A stretch of DNA of 64,000 nt from Roseomonas gilardii subsp. gilardii (GTDB lineage Bacteria > Pseudomonadota > Alphaproteobacteria > Acetobacterales > Acetobacteraceae): positions 1,786,501-1,850,500 of the forward strand of contig NZ_CP095554.1 of assembly GCF_023078375.1 (NCBI RefSeq), given 5' to 3'. Under the pieces are notes generated by a model. That model was given only the letters and a program-made list of their open reading frames with translations. It had not been told where the DNA came from and did no database searches. The number at the start of each line of letters is the position of its first letter. The first letter of the stretch is position 1. This document shows positions 17,906-28,410 of this stretch, one piece after another. The position numbers and the translations under genes were made by a program.

Positions 17906-19174
17906 ATGCCTCTACGGCCGCATGCAGGATCTCCGCTCGCGCGTCAGGCGATGGCCTATGTCCTGGCGGGCGGGCGAGGAAGTCGGCTGATGGAACTGAC
18001 CGACCGGCGCGCCAAGCCGGCCGTCTATTTCGGCGCCAAGTCGCGCATCATCGATTTCGCCCTGTCGAATGCCATCAACTCCGGCATCCGGCGGATCGGC
18101 GTGGCGACGCAGTACAAGGCACACAGCCTGATCCGCCATCTTCAGCGCGGCTGGAACTTCATGCGGCCGGAACGCAACGAGAGCTTCGACATCCTGCCCG
18201 CCAGCCAGCGCGTCTCGGAGAACGCCTGGTACGCCGGCACCGCGGATGCGGTGTACCAGAACCTGGACATCATCGAGAGCTACGGCACGCGCTACATCGT
18301 CCTGCTCGCCGGCGACCATGTCTACAAGATGGACTACGAGAAGATGCTGCGGCAGCACTGCGAAAGCGGCGCCGACGTCACCGTGGGCTGCATCGAGGTG
18401 CCGCGGCTGGAGGCCACGGGTTTCGGCGTGATGCATGTGGACGAGAACGACCGCATCATCTCCTTCCTGGAGAAGCCCAAGGACCCGCCCGCCATGCCGG
18501 ATAATCCGGAGATGGCGCTGGCCAGCATGGGCATCTATGTCTTCGAGACCGCTTTCCTCGCCGACCAGTTGCGGCGCGACGCGGCGGACCCGAATTCGGA
18601 GCATGACTTCGGGAAGGACATCATCCCCTATCTGGTCGGGCAGGGCACCGCCGTGGCCCACCGCTTCGCCGAATCCTGCGTCCGTTCCAGCGATCAGGCC
18701 GAGGCCTACTGGCGCGATGTCGGCACGGTGGATGCCTACTGGCAGGCGAATGTGGATCTGACCGATGTGGTGCCGGCGCTCGACCTCTACGACCATGAAT
18801 GGCCGATCTGGACCTACAGCGAGCTGACGCCGCCGGCGAAGTTCGTCCATGACGACGATGACCGGCGTGGCCAGGCGATGGATTCCCTGATCTCGGGCGG
18901 TTGCATCGTGTCCGGCACGCTGGTGCGCAAGTCGCTGATCTTCCCCAACGTGCATGTGCATTCCTATGGCGAGATCGAGAGTTCCGTGATCCTTCCCCGC
19001 TGTGACATCGGCCGCCATGCACGCCTGCGCAACGTCGTCATCGACAGCGAGGTCCGCATCCCCGAAGGGCTGGTGGTCGGCGAGGACCCGGAACTCGACG
19101 CGCAACGCTTCCGCCGGACCGACAAGGGCATTTGCCTGATCACCCAGCCGATGATCGACCGGCTGTCCGACTGA
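17906..19174 (+). CDS. glgC: Glucose-1-phosphate adenylyltransferase
   Basis: Makes ADP-glucose from glucose-1-phosphate and ATP, the committed step of classical glycogen synthesis. Nucleotide-binding signature [20 protein letters not shown] is at about residues 17-36, followed by [20 protein letters not shown] with the activator-site region and [15 protein letters not shown]. The middle has [20 protein letters not shown]; the C-terminal left-handed beta-helix includes [20 protein letters not shown]. 422 residues fits the family. ATG at 17906 chosen because the upstream 53 codons of the frame look non-coding. It overlaps glgA by one base (TGATG), so the pair is coupled. Confidence 0.96.
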   Translation: MPLRPHAGSPLARQAMAYVLAGGRGSRLMELTDRRAKPAVYFGAKSRIIDFALSNAINSGIRRIGVATQYKAHSLIRHLQRGWNFMRPERNESFDILPASQRVSENAWYAGTADAVYQNLDIIESYGTRYIVLLAGDHVYKMDYEKMLRQHCESGADVTVGCIEVPRLEATGFGVMHVDENDRIISFLEKPKDPPAMPDNPEMALASMGIYVFETAFLADQLRRDAADPNSEHDFGKDIIPYLVGQGTAVAHRFAESCVRSSDQAEAYWRDVGTVDAYWQANVDLTDVVPALDLYDHEWPIWTYSELTPPAKFVHDDDDRRGQAMDSLISGGCIVSGTLVRKSLIFPNVHVHSYGEIESSVILPRCDIGRHARLRNVVIDSEVRIPEGLVVGEDPELDAQRFRRTDKGICLITQPMIDRLSD

Positions 19175-20610
19175 TGCCTTCCGTCCTGTCGGTGGCTTCG
19201 GAGGCCTATCCGCTGATCAAGACCGGCGGGCTGGCCGATGTCGCGGGCGCGCTGCCGGCGGCCCTGGCGCGGGAGGGCTTCGCCGCCCGCACGCTGCTGC
19301 CCGGCTATCCCGCCGTGCTGCGTCGGCTGGAGAGCGGGGAGGTCGCGGCGGAACTGCCGGACCTCTTCGGTGGCCCGGCCCGGCTGCTCTCCGGACGGGC
19401 GGGGGCGCTGGAACTGCTGGTGATCGAGGCACCGCACCTCTACGCGCGTGAGGGTGGCCCCTATGCCGGGCCGGAAGGCGACTGGCCCGACAATGCCCAG
19501 CGCTTCGCCGCGCTGGGCCGTGTGGCCGACCGGCTGGCGCGGGGGCTGCTGCCCGCCTTCGCGCCCGATATCGTCCATGCGCATGACTGGCAGGCCGGCC
19601 TCGCCCCGGCCTATCTGCATTACGGCGAGGGGCGCCGCCCCGGGACCGTGATGACGGTGCACAACCTCGCCTTCCAGGGACAGTTCCCGCCGCACCTCCT
19701 GGCGGAGCTGGATCTGCCGCCGGAAGCCTGGTCGATCGACGGGGTGGAGTATTACGGGGCCATCGGCTTCCTGAAGGCCGGGCTCTACTTCGCTGACCGG
19801 ATCACCACGGTCTCACCCAGCTATGCCGCCGAGATCCGCACACCCGAGGGCGGCATGGGGCTCGATGGCCTGCTGCGCTCGCGCGGGGCGGATGTCTCCG
19901 GCATCCTGAACGGCATCGACGAGACGGTCTGGGACCCCACCACGGACCCCCTGCTGGCCGAGCCTTACGACCGGGAGCATCTGGCGCAGCGGGCCGCGAA
20001 CAAGGCGGCCCTGCAGGCGGCGATGGGGCTGGAGGTGGATGCCTCGGTGCCATTGCTGGGCGTGGTCAGCCGGCTGACCTGGCAGAAGGGCATGGACCTC
20101 GTTCTCGCCGCCCTGCCGGCGCTGACCGAGGGCGGCATGCAGCTCGCCCTGCTCGGCGCGGGCGAGAAGGCGCTGGAGGAAGGCTTCCTGTCCGCCGCCG
20201 GGGCCTGGCCCGGGCGGGTGGGGACCGTGCTCGGCTATGATGAGGCCCTGGCGCACCGTATCCAGGCCGGCTGCGATGCGCTGCTGGTGCCCTCGCGCTT
20301 CGAACCCTGTGGCCTCACGCAGCTCTGCGCGCTGCGCTATGGCGCCCTGCCGCTGGTCTCACGGGTCGGGGGGCTGGCCGATACGGTGATCGATGCCAAC
20401 GAGGCGGCGCTGGCGGCGGGCGTGGCGACCGGCCTGCAATTCGCACCGACGACGCGGGAGGCGTTGGAACTGGCCTTCGCCCGCCTCGGCACCCTGTGGC
20501 GCGACCGTACCGCCTGGGCGCGGATGCAGGGCAATGCCATGGCAGCGGATGTGGGGTGGTCCCGCCCGGCCCGCCAATACGCGGCGCTGTACCGCGACAT
20601 CATGCGATAG
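19174..20610 (+). CDS. glgA: Glycogen synthase (ADP-glucose, GT5)
   Basis: Elongates alpha-1,4-glucan from ADP-glucose. The GT-B N-terminal domain starts with [20 protein letters not shown], including the KTGGL ADP-glucose motif at residues 16-20. The second domain has [19 protein letters not shown] and [19 protein letters not shown] with the catalytic Glu (near residue 375). 478 residues, normal length. The start shares an A with the glgC stop. A 7-bp hairpin at 20622-20642 follows the stop and lies over the end of the convergent glgP gene. Confidence 0.96.
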   Translation: MPSVLSVASEAYPLIKTGGLADVAGALPAALAREGFAARTLLPGYPAVLRRLESGEVAAELPDLFGGPARLLSGRAGALELLVIEAPHLYAREGGPYAGPEGDWPDNAQRFAALGRVADRLARGLLPAFAPDIVHAHDWQAGLAPAYLHYGEGRRPGTVMTVHNLAFQGQFPPHLLAELDLPPEAWSIDGVEYYGAIGFLKAGLYFADRITTVSPSYAAEIRTPEGGMGLDGLLRSRGADVSGILNGIDETVWDPTTDPLLAEPYDREHLAQRAANKAALQAAMGLEVDASVPLLGVVSRLTWQKGMDLVLAALPALTEGGMQLALLGAGEKALEEGFLSAAGAWPGRVGTVLGYDEALAHRIQAGCDALLVPSRFEPCGLTQLCALRYGALPLVSRVGGLADTVIDANEAALAAGVATGLQFAPTTREALELAFARLGTLWRDRTAWARMQGNAMAADVGWSRPARQYAALYRDIMR

Positions 20611-20621
20611 CCGGGCCGGAG

Positions 20622-20642
20622 CCCCGCCTCACCGTGGCGGGG
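20622..20642. terminator. Hairpin between convergent glgA and glgP
   Basis: Perfect 7-bp arms CCCCGCC (20622-20628) and GGCGGGG (20636-20642), loop TCACCGT, which includes the glgP stop codon. It lies 12 bp after glgA. There is no T tract on either strand, so the terminator call is tentative. Confidence 0.4.
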
Positions 20643-23085
20643 TGTCCCAGATGTCCTCGGCATATTCGCGGATCGTACGGTCGGAGGAGAACCAGGCGAC
20701 ATGGGCGGTGTTCAGCACCGCGCTGCGCCACCAGGCCTCCGGCTCGCGCCAGCGCAGCGCGACCTCGTGCTGCGCGGCGTCGTAGCTGTCGAAATCCGCC
20801 GTCACGAGGAACCGGTCGTCGTTCAGCAGCCCGTCCACCAGCCCCGCATAGCGATCCGGTTCCTCCGGCGAGAAGACGCCGCCGCGGATGGCGTCGAGGA
20901 CCTGTGACAGGGCGGGAGAGGCCGCCACCGCCTCGCGGGCATCGTAGTCGATCTTCTTCCGCGCGACCTGATCGGCGGTCAGGCCGAAGATGAAGATGTT
21001 GTCGGCCCCCACATGCTCGCGGATCTCGACATTGGCGCCGTCCAGCGTGCCGATGGTCAGCGCGCCGTTCAGCGCCAGCTTCATGTTGCCGGTGCCCGAG
21101 GCTTCCAGCCCGGCGGTGGAGATCTGCTCCGACAGGTCGGCCGCGGGGATGATCGCCTCGGCCAGGGAAACATTGTAGTTCGGCAGGAAGGCGATCTTGA
21201 GCATGCCGTTCAGGGTGGGGTCGCTGTTGACCACCCGCGCCACGTCATGCGCCAGCCGGATGATCAGCTTCGCCTGCCAGTAGCTGGCCGCCGCCTTGCC
21301 GCCGAAGATCTTCACCCGCGGCACCCAGTTGTTCATCGGCCGCGCCCGCATGGCGTTGTAGAGCGCCACGGCCTGAAGGATGTTCAGGAGCTGCCGCTTG
21401 TACTCGTGGATGCGCTTGATCTGCACGTCGAACAGGGCCTCGGGATCGACGGCGAGGCCGATCCTGTCGCGGATGAGGCGCGTCAGCTTTTCCTTGGCGA
21501 CACGGCGCTGCGCGGCGAAGCGGCGGCGGAACTCCATCTCCTCCGCATGCGGCACCAGCCCGGCGAGCTTCTCCGGATGGTCAAGCACTTCTTCGCCCAG
21601 CGTGTCCACCAGGAGCCGGGTCAGGCCGGGATTGGCGCGCAGCAGCCAGCGGCGGAAGGTGATACCGTTGGTCTTGTTGGTGATGCGGTCGGGGCAGACG
21701 CGGTTCAGGTCGGCGAAGACCGTGTCCTTCATCAACTGCGTGTGCAGGGCCGAGACGCCGTTGATCCGGTGCGATCCGATGAAGGCGAGATGGCCCATGC
21801 GCACGCGGCGGCCATGGCCCTCGTCGATGATGGAGACGGAGGCGAGCAGGCGGTCGTCCTCGCCCTGCTCCTTCCGCACCGCGTCGAGGTGGCGCGCGTT
21901 GATCATGTAGATGATCTGCATGTTGCGCGGCAGCAGGCGCTCCAGCAGCGAGACGGGCCAGGTCTCCAGCGCCTCCGGCATCAGCGTGTGGTTGGTGTAG
22001 GAGGTGACGGCGCGGGTGATGTCCCAGGCCAGGTCCCATTCCATGCGATGGACATCGACCAGCAGCCGCATCAGCTCCGACACGCCGATCGCCGGATGCG
22101 TGTCGTTCAGTTGCACCGCGACCTTGTCGGCGAGGTTGTCCAGCCTGTCGAACTCCGCCATGTGCCGGCGCAGAACGTCCTGCAGCGAGGCCGAGGCGAA
22201 GAAGTATTCCTGCCGCAGGCGCAGCTCCTGCCCGGCCGGGGTCTCGTCGCCGGGATAGAGCACGCGGGAGATGGATTCCGCCCGGATCCGTTCCGCCTGC
22301 GCCCCCAGATGGTCGCCGTGGTTGAAGGCGGCGAGGTGCAGCGGGTCGCTGGCCCGGGCCGACCAGAGGCGCAGCGTGTTGACGCGCTTGCCGCGCCAGC
22401 CGGTGACGGGCGTGTCATAGGGGATGGCGCGCACCGTTTCGCCGGGGTGCCAGGTGAGCCGCCCGCCATCCACCGCCACATGCCCGCCGAAGCCGACCAT
22501 GTAGCGCAGGTTGGCGCGCTCGAACTCCCAGGGATTGCCGAGCGAGAGCCAGTCCTCCGGCAATTCGTGCTGGGTGCCGTCGGCGGGGATCACCTGCCGG
22601 AACAGCCCGTGCTCGTAGCGGATGCCGTAGCCGAAGGCCGGGATGCCCAGGCTCGCCAGGCTTTCCATGAAGCAGGCCGCCAGCCGGCCCAGGCCACCAT
22701 TGCCCAGGGCCGCATCCATCTCCTGCCCTGCGATGGTGTCGAGGTCCACGCCGAGGCCGGACAGGGCCTCCTGCGCCATCCCGGCGATCCGCAGGTTGCC
22801 CAGCGTGTCCGCCAGGAGCCGGCCAATCAGGAATTCCATCGACAGGTAGCAGACCCGCTTGTCGCCCCGGGCCAGGGTCTCGGCATTCGAGGCACGCCAG
22901 TGGTCCATCACGAGGTCGCGCGTCGCCAGGGCGGTGGCCAGGAACCAGTCCCGGTCGCTCGCCCGTTCCGGTGATCCGCCGACCTGATACGTCAGCCTGT
23001 CGAGGATCCTCTGGCGGAAGGTCTCCGGTGAGACAGTGCCTTCGGTCGCCTCGCCGGCGGGGGCGAGCAGGTCGGTGTTGTTCAC
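20629..23085 (-). CDS. glgP: Glycogen phosphorylase
   Basis: Releases glucose-1-phosphate from alpha-1,4-glucan using pyridoxal phosphate. Conserved blocks are CYLSMEFLIGRLLADTLGNL, GNGGLGRLAACFMESLASL, YGIRYEHGLFRQ, LNDTHPAIGVSELMRLLVD, FGGKAAASYWQAKLIIRL and EASGTGNMKLALNGALTIGT, with the PLP lysine in GTGNMK, then DGANVEIREHVG. 818 residues, typical of bacterial GlgP. GTG start at 23085 is supported by AGGAGG ten bases upstream; the longer open frame beyond it is discarded. Last gene of the minus-strand series, 166 bp after treY. Confidence 0.96.
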   Translation of the reverse strand: MNNTDLLAPAGEATEGTVSPETFRQRILDRLTYQVGGSPERASDRDWFLATALATRDLVMDHWRASNAETLARGDKRVCYLSMEFLIGRLLADTLGNLRIAGMAQEALSGLGVDLDTIAGQEMDAALGNGGLGRLAACFMESLASLGIPAFGYGIRYEHGLFRQVIPADGTQHELPEDWLSLGNPWEFERANLRYMVGFGGHVAVDGGRLTWHPGETVRAIPYDTPVTGWRGKRVNTLRLWSARASDPLHLAAFNHGDHLGAQAERIRAESISRVLYPGDETPAGQELRLRQEYFFASASLQDVLRRHMAEFDRLDNLADKVAVQLNDTHPAIGVSELMRLLVDVHRMEWDLAWDITRAVTSYTNHTLMPEALETWPVSLLERLLPRNMQIIYMINARHLDAVRKEQGEDDRLLASVSIIDEGHGRRVRMGHLAFIGSHRINGVSALHTQLMKDTVFADLNRVCPDRITNKTNGITFRRWLLRANPGLTRLLVDTLGEEVLDHPEKLAGLVPHAEEMEFRRRFAAQRRVAKEKLTRLIRDRIGLAVDPEALFDVQIKRIHEYKRQLLNILQAVALYNAMRARPMNNWVPRVKIFGGKAAASYWQAKLIIRLAHDVARVVNSDPTLNGMLKIAFLPNYNVSLAEAIIPAADLSEQISTAGLEASGTGNMKLALNGALTIGTLDGANVEIREHVGADNIFIFGLTADQVARKKIDYDAREAVAASPALSQVLDAIRGGVFSPEEPDRYAGLVDGLLNDDRFLVTADFDSYDAAQHEVALRWREPEAWWRSAVLNTAHVAWFSSDRTIREYAEDIWDTPPR

Positions 23086-23251
23086 GCGGGCAGGTCCTCC
23101 TGAAAGGGTGGGCTGAAAGGGCGGCAGCGGGGAAAGCAGGGTCCATCCTCTCGCGCTCGGCGAGCGGTTCCAAGTGTTCTCGCCATGGTTGTGCGGATGG
23201 CTGCCTGCGGCGTCCAGGGAAAAAGCCGGCCGACCCCGGGGCCTTCCGCGC

Positions 23252-26046
23252 TCAACCAAGGGAGAGCAGCGCGACCGGGAGGCGTGCGAGCAGGGTGGAG
23301 GCGGGCAGGGTGCCGTCCGGAGCCGCCACCTCCCCGGCGTTCAGCACGTCGGTGAGCGCCCCCGGCATGTCCGGGGGCAGGAGGATGGCGGTGTCTTCCC
23401 AGCTCGTGGCGGGGACCAGGGGCTGCACCACTTCGCCCAGCAGGGCGGCCGGCAGGCGCGTGACCACGGTGATGGCCGCTTGCCCTCCCCGACGCCGGGC
23501 GAAGGCAAGGAGATGCGCCGCCTTCGTGCCCTGGACTTCCAGGGGCAGGTAGTCGCCCTCCGCGAAGAGTTCCGGGCAGCGGGCGCGCAGGGCCAGGGCG
23601 CGGGCGATCACGGCCTGCTTCGCCCGTCCGTCCTTCCAGTGGGACAGGAGATCGGCCGGGGTCCCGCCGGCCTCCAGCGCTGCCCGCCGGGCGGCGAAGT
23701 CCACCGGGCGGCGGTTGTCCGGGTCCACCAGGGAGAAGTCCCAGAACTCCGTGCCCTGGTACAGGTCCGGGATGCCAGGGGAGGTGCAGCGGATCAGCGT
23801 CTGCGCCAGGCCGTTCACCGCCCCGGCCGGGGCGAGGCGCAGGGCGAAGCCGGCGATCTCCTCCCGCATATGGCTGGCCCGGTCGGCGGCCAGGATGTTG
23901 CGGAGGAAATCCTGGCAGGCAGCTTCGTAGGCCTCGTTCGGCACGGCCCATTCGGAGCGGCGCTTGCCTTCGCGCAGGGCCTTTTCCTGCCAGGCGGCGA
24001 CCCGCTGGATGAGGTCCTGCACGCCCTGTTCGTCCGTGGGGTCGAGGTCCAGCGGCCAAGCGCCGACCAGGGTCTGGTAGAGCATCAGCTCGTCCACCAC
24101 GTCCGGGGCCGGGGTGCCGTCCACCTCCCGCTTCAGGCTGTTGTTCAGGCGGGTCCAGCGGGTCAGCGCCGTGGCCCATTCCTCCGGCCGTTCGGAAATG
24201 ACCGCGAGGCGGATGCGGTTGTCCTCGCCGCGCTTGTGGTCGTGAGTGGCGGTGGCCAGCATCTCGCGCGGGAAATGCCGCGCCCGTTCCCGGCACATGG
24301 CGTGGAAGGAGCCGGGGCTCTCGGTGAGGTGGCCCGGCTCGGAGCCGACCTCGTTGCGGGAGATCAGGCGGCCGTAGCGGTAGAAGGCGGTGTCCTCCAC
24401 CGATTTGGCCGCGACGGGGGCGGAGAGCTGCTGGAAGCGCACCGCGGCGCGCAGGCGCTGCCGCCGCTCGGCGATGGGCAGGCTGCGCGGCACCTCCCCG
24501 CCGAGCCAGTCGTCCAGCAGCTCGAGCAGCGGCCGCTCGGTGGCCCGGACGGTGCGGCGGGCACCGGCCAGGGCCCATTCCAGCGTGCGCTCGTCCTCCT
24601 CGTTGCGGCCGGCCATGGAGACATAGGTGCGGTAGACGGGGAAATGCGCCAGGACCTCGGAGAGGGCGCGGCGGATCGCGGTGAGGGTGAAGTCGCGCGT
24701 GGCGAGGTCGGTCTGGGCGATGCGGTGCAGGGCGGTGGCCGTGCCGTTCAGCTCGGAGGCGAGGTTCTCCCGCAGGATCTGGCGGCGGGCCTCTCGGGCC
24801 TCGTCCTCGAAACGGGGGGAGCGGGCGGTGAGGTCGGTCCAGAGCCTCGTCAGGCGCTCCTCGCCCGCCGGGTCGTGGAGCAGGCCCGCGACCTCGTCCA
24901 TGAAGTTGTAGCCGGTGGTGCCATCCACCATCCAGTCCTGGCGCAGGCGCTCATGCGGGGCGAGGATCTTCTCCACCAGCAGCAGCGGCTCCCCTTCGGC
25001 GCCGTGGCGGGGCGGTGGCGGCCGGCGGCGCGCAGGCGGCGGCGCAGCTTGCGGCAATAGGCGCGCGGGTCGGCGAGGCCGTCCACATGGTCCACGCGCA
25101 CGCCGTCGATCGAGCCTTCGGCATAGAGCTTCAGGATCAGCTCGTGGGTGGCCTCGAAGACCTCGGGGACTTCCTGGCGCAGGCCGCCCAGGCTGGTGAC
25201 GTCGAAGAAGCGGCGCCAGTTGATCTCGTCGGTCGCGGCGCGCCACCAGGCGAGGCGGTAGTTCTGCGCCTCCAGCAGCCGGTGCAGGCGGGCGCGGCTG
25301 CCGGGCTGCTTCGGGTCGAAGGCGGCGAGGACGGCGTCGATCCGCGCCCGGCCCCCCGGCGCCTTCGCGAAGCGGGCGAGGACGTCGAGCGCCACGCCGG
25401 CGGCGGCGCGCATGGCCTCCGCGCTCCCCGGCTGGCCGATGCCGGCGAAGACCTGCGCGATGCCCTCCAGCGAGGCGTCGCCGGCGGCGCGGAGGATCAT
25501 CGCATAGGTGGCGGGGGCGATGGGGAAGCGGTGCTCGAAATACTCGGCGTAGATCTTGCCGCTTTCCGGCTCGAAATGCAGGGCGAGGTCGCCGGATTCC
25601 AGCACGGTGCCGTAGGGGCCACCGAGGAAGGGGGCGAGGAGCTTGTCCTTCAGCGTCGGGTCGGCGGGGTTCCAGTCGATGTCGAAGAAGCTGGCGAAGG
25701 GCGAGCGGGGCCCCCATTCCAGCACGTCCAGCCACCAGCCGTTGTCGGCGCCGCCGACACCCATGTGGTTGGGCACGATGTCGAGGATGAGGCCCATATC
25801 GGCCGCGTGCAGGGCCTCCACGAGGCGTTTCAGCGCCTCCTCGCCCCCGACCTCCGGGTTGATGCGGGTCGGGTCCACGATGTCGTAGCCATGGGTGGAG
25901 CCGGGGCGCGCCTTGAGCAGCGGCGAGGCGTAGAGGTGGCTGATGCCGAGCGCCTTGTAATAGGGCACCAGCGGCACCGCGTCGTCGAGCGTGAAGTCCT
26001 TGTGGAACTGCAGACGCGCCGTCGCACGCGGGGTTTCGGGGATCAC
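23252..26046 (-). pseudogene. treY: Maltooligosyltrehalose synthase, frameshifted
   Basis: GH13_26 enzyme that turns the reducing end of a maltodextrin into a trehalosyl unit. GTG start at 26046 with GGAGA eight bases before; the frame reads [35 protein letters not shown] and [15 protein letters not shown] (nucleophile), then loses sense after [13 protein letters not shown]. The conserved sequence resumes in another frame with [20 protein letters not shown] (acid/base Glu), THDHKRGEDNR and PGIPDLYQGTEFWDFSLVDP. One base appears missing in the G4 run 25009-25012 (plus strand). Restored length is about 931 residues, normal. Both halves are fully conserved, so this is either a sequencing error or a very recent mutation. 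Confidence 0.88.
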
Positions 26047-26172
26047 TGTTTCGGCTCTCCGTGCTGGTGGCCACGCCGAGGGCGCAAGGCTCGCTGCCGC
26101 GCACAACGCGCGAAAGGGCGGGTGGTGGCAGGCGGCCCAGCCGGAAATCCTGACTTCTCCCGCAGGGGCCAC

Positions 26173-28268
26173 TCAGCCGTCGTCGATCATGGCCTTGATG
26201 CGCGTCGCCAGCGCTTCCATGGCGAATGGCTTGGTGAGCACCTCCATGCCGGCTTCGAGCAGGCCGTTCCCGATCACCGCATTCTCCGCATAGCCGGTGA
26301 TGAACAGCACGCGGAGACCAGGCCGCAGGACCCGGGCCGCATCGGCCAACTGGCGCCCGTTCATGCCGCCGGGCAGCCCGACATCGGTCACGAGCAGATC
26401 GATCTTGAGATCGGATTGCAGCACCCTCAGCCCGGATGCGCCGTCGGTCGCCTCGATCGCGGCATAGCCCAGGTCCTCCAGCACCTCGGTGACCAGCATG
26501 CGGACGGTCGCCTCATCATCGACGATCAGCACAGCCTCGCCCTTCTCCGCACGCGGCGCGTCGGCCAGATCGGGGAAGCTTTCCGCCGTATCGGCGTTGC
26601 CCTGGTAGCGGGGCAAATAGAGGCACATCGTGGTGCCCCGGCCCGGCTCGGAACAGGCCCGCACCTGCCCGCCGGACTGGCGGACGAAGCCATGGATCAT
26701 GGACAGGCCCAGCCCCGTGCCCTGGCCCAGCGGCTTCGTGGTGAAGAAGGGATCAAAGGCACGGGCCATCACCTCGGGCGTCATGCCGGTGCCCGTGTCG
26801 GTGACGCAAAGGCTGATGTAAGGCCCCGTCGGCAGATCGCGCTCGCGCGCCGTGTGCACGTCCAGCCACTTGTTGGCCGTCTCGATCGTGATGCGGCCGC
26901 CATCCGGCATCGCGTCCCGTGCATTGATGCACAGGTTCAACAGGGCGCTTTCCAGTTGCGGCGGGTCCACCAGGGTCGGCCAGAGGCCGGCCGCCGCCAC
27001 GACCTCGATGGTGACCCCGGGCCCCACCGTGCGGCGGATCAGGTCCTCCATCCCCGCGACGAGCCGGTTCACGTTCGTGTGCTTGGGGGCGAGCGTCTGG
27101 CGACGGGAGAAGGCGAGCAGGCGGTGGGTGAGGGCGGCGGCCCGCTTCGCCGCCCCCGGGCCGCGTTGATGTAGCGGTCCACATCCTTGATCCGCCCCTG
27201 CGACACCCGTGTCGCCAGCAGTTCCAGACTGCCCGTGATGCCGGTCAGCAGATTGTTGAAGTCGTGCGCGATGCCACCCGTGAGCTGGCCCACGGCCTCC
27301 ATCTTCTGGCTCTGCCGCAGGGCTTCCTCCGCCTGCCGCAGCGCCTCGGCCGCCGCCCTCTGTTCAGTGACGTCCCGGCCCGTGCCGTAGGTCAGGTTGC
27401 CCGCCGGCGCCGCGACCCAGGAGATGTGTCGGATGCTGCCGTCCTTGTGGCGATAGCGGTTCTCGATCCGGGGCTTCCCGCCCTCGGCGGCGAGTTCGTA
27501 GGCGTCCGTCGTCTCACCGTGATCTTCCTGGACGACGAACTCGTTGACGTGATGGCCGATCAGCTCCTCCTCGGCGTAGCCCAGCAAGGTCGTCCAGGCG
27601 GGGTTCACGCGCCGCAAGACACCGTGGAAGTCGATGACCACCAGGAGGTCCGGCGAGATTTCCCACAGGCGGTCGCGCTCGGCGGTGCGTTCGGCGACCT
27701 GGGCCTCCAGCGTCTCGTTGAGTGCCCGCAACTCGTCCTGGCTATGCGCGAGCGCCCGGTCGGCCAGCACGCGGGCCGTCGTCTCGTTGGTGAAGACGAA
27801 GAGGCCGGCGATCTCCCCGTCGGCGTCGAGGATGCGCGAGTAGGAGAAGGTGAACCAGGTCTCCGCCGCGCCGCGGTCGGTCGCCAGCTTCCAGGGCAGG
27901 TCGGTGAAGCGCTGGCTTCGGCCTTCGAAGGCCTGGTCGATGATGGGCCGGGCCTGGGCCCAGGCATCGGCCCAGACCTCCCGGAACGGAGCGCCCATCG
28001 CCCAGGAGACCCGCGGCCCGAGCAGAGGGATGTAGGTCTCGTTGAAGAAGAAGGTCAGCTCGTCGCGCCCCCAGGCGAGGAGCATGGATTCGGGCGAGTT
28101 GAGGAGGGTGCTGAGGGTCGCCTTGAGCGCCTCCGGCCAGCCCGACGGCTCGCCCAGGAGGTGGGAGGACCAGTCGCGCTCCAGGATGAGGCGTGTCGCC
28201 CGGCCGCCGCCGGCCAGGAAGCGCAATCCATCTGGCAGCGACTTCGGGTCATTCAGGTCGTCGGTCAT
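26173..28268 (-). pseudogene. Soluble PAS hybrid histidine kinase, frameshifted
   Basis: Sensor kinase without membrane helices. The first frame gives two PAS-type domains (LLAWGRDELTFFFNETYIPL; LWEISPDLLVVIDFHGVLRR with PAC part ENRYRHKDGSIRHISW) and HisKA with the phospho-His in LTGGIAHDFNNLLTGITGSL, then breaks after VDRYINAARG. The HATPase (NLCINARDAMPDGG; GTGLGLSMIHGFVRQSGGQV) and receiver (VLIVDDEATVRM; acceptor Asp in LLVTDVGLPGGM; TKPF) follow in another frame. The expected AAKRAAALTHRLLAFSRRQT is recovered if one base is added to the C5 run 27153-27157. It sits between malQ and treY, so it may sense carbon or osmotic state for this region; that is inference. Confidence 0.85.
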
Positions 28269-28295
28269 GGTGTGTTCGACCGGGGAGCCGGATCA

Positions 28296-28315
28296 GGGGC
28301 AGGAGATGCTGCCCC
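28296..28315 (-). terminator. Hairpin downstream of malQ
   Basis: Perfect 7-bp arms GGGGCAG (28296-28302) and CTGCCCC (28309-28315), loop GAGATG, in the 142-bp gap between malQ and the kinase. There is no T tract. It could mark the end of the glgE-malQ unit or a processing site. Confidence 0.3.
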
Positions 28316-28410
28316 GCAACCGGCGGTTCGCGGCGGCCGCCGGCGGCAGGAAGGGCGCATGGCGGAAGGTGGCCCGTCCGTGTCGGCCGGCCGCTGTCCC
28401 TGGCGAGGCT

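Noticed and set aside
21013-22974. 653-codon plus-strand frame opposite glgP
   Set aside because: Antisense shadow; the real gene on the minus strand has all phosphorylase motifs.
28269-28410. Riboswitch between malQ and the kinase
   Set aside because: One 7-bp hairpin only; no known aptamer core recognised.
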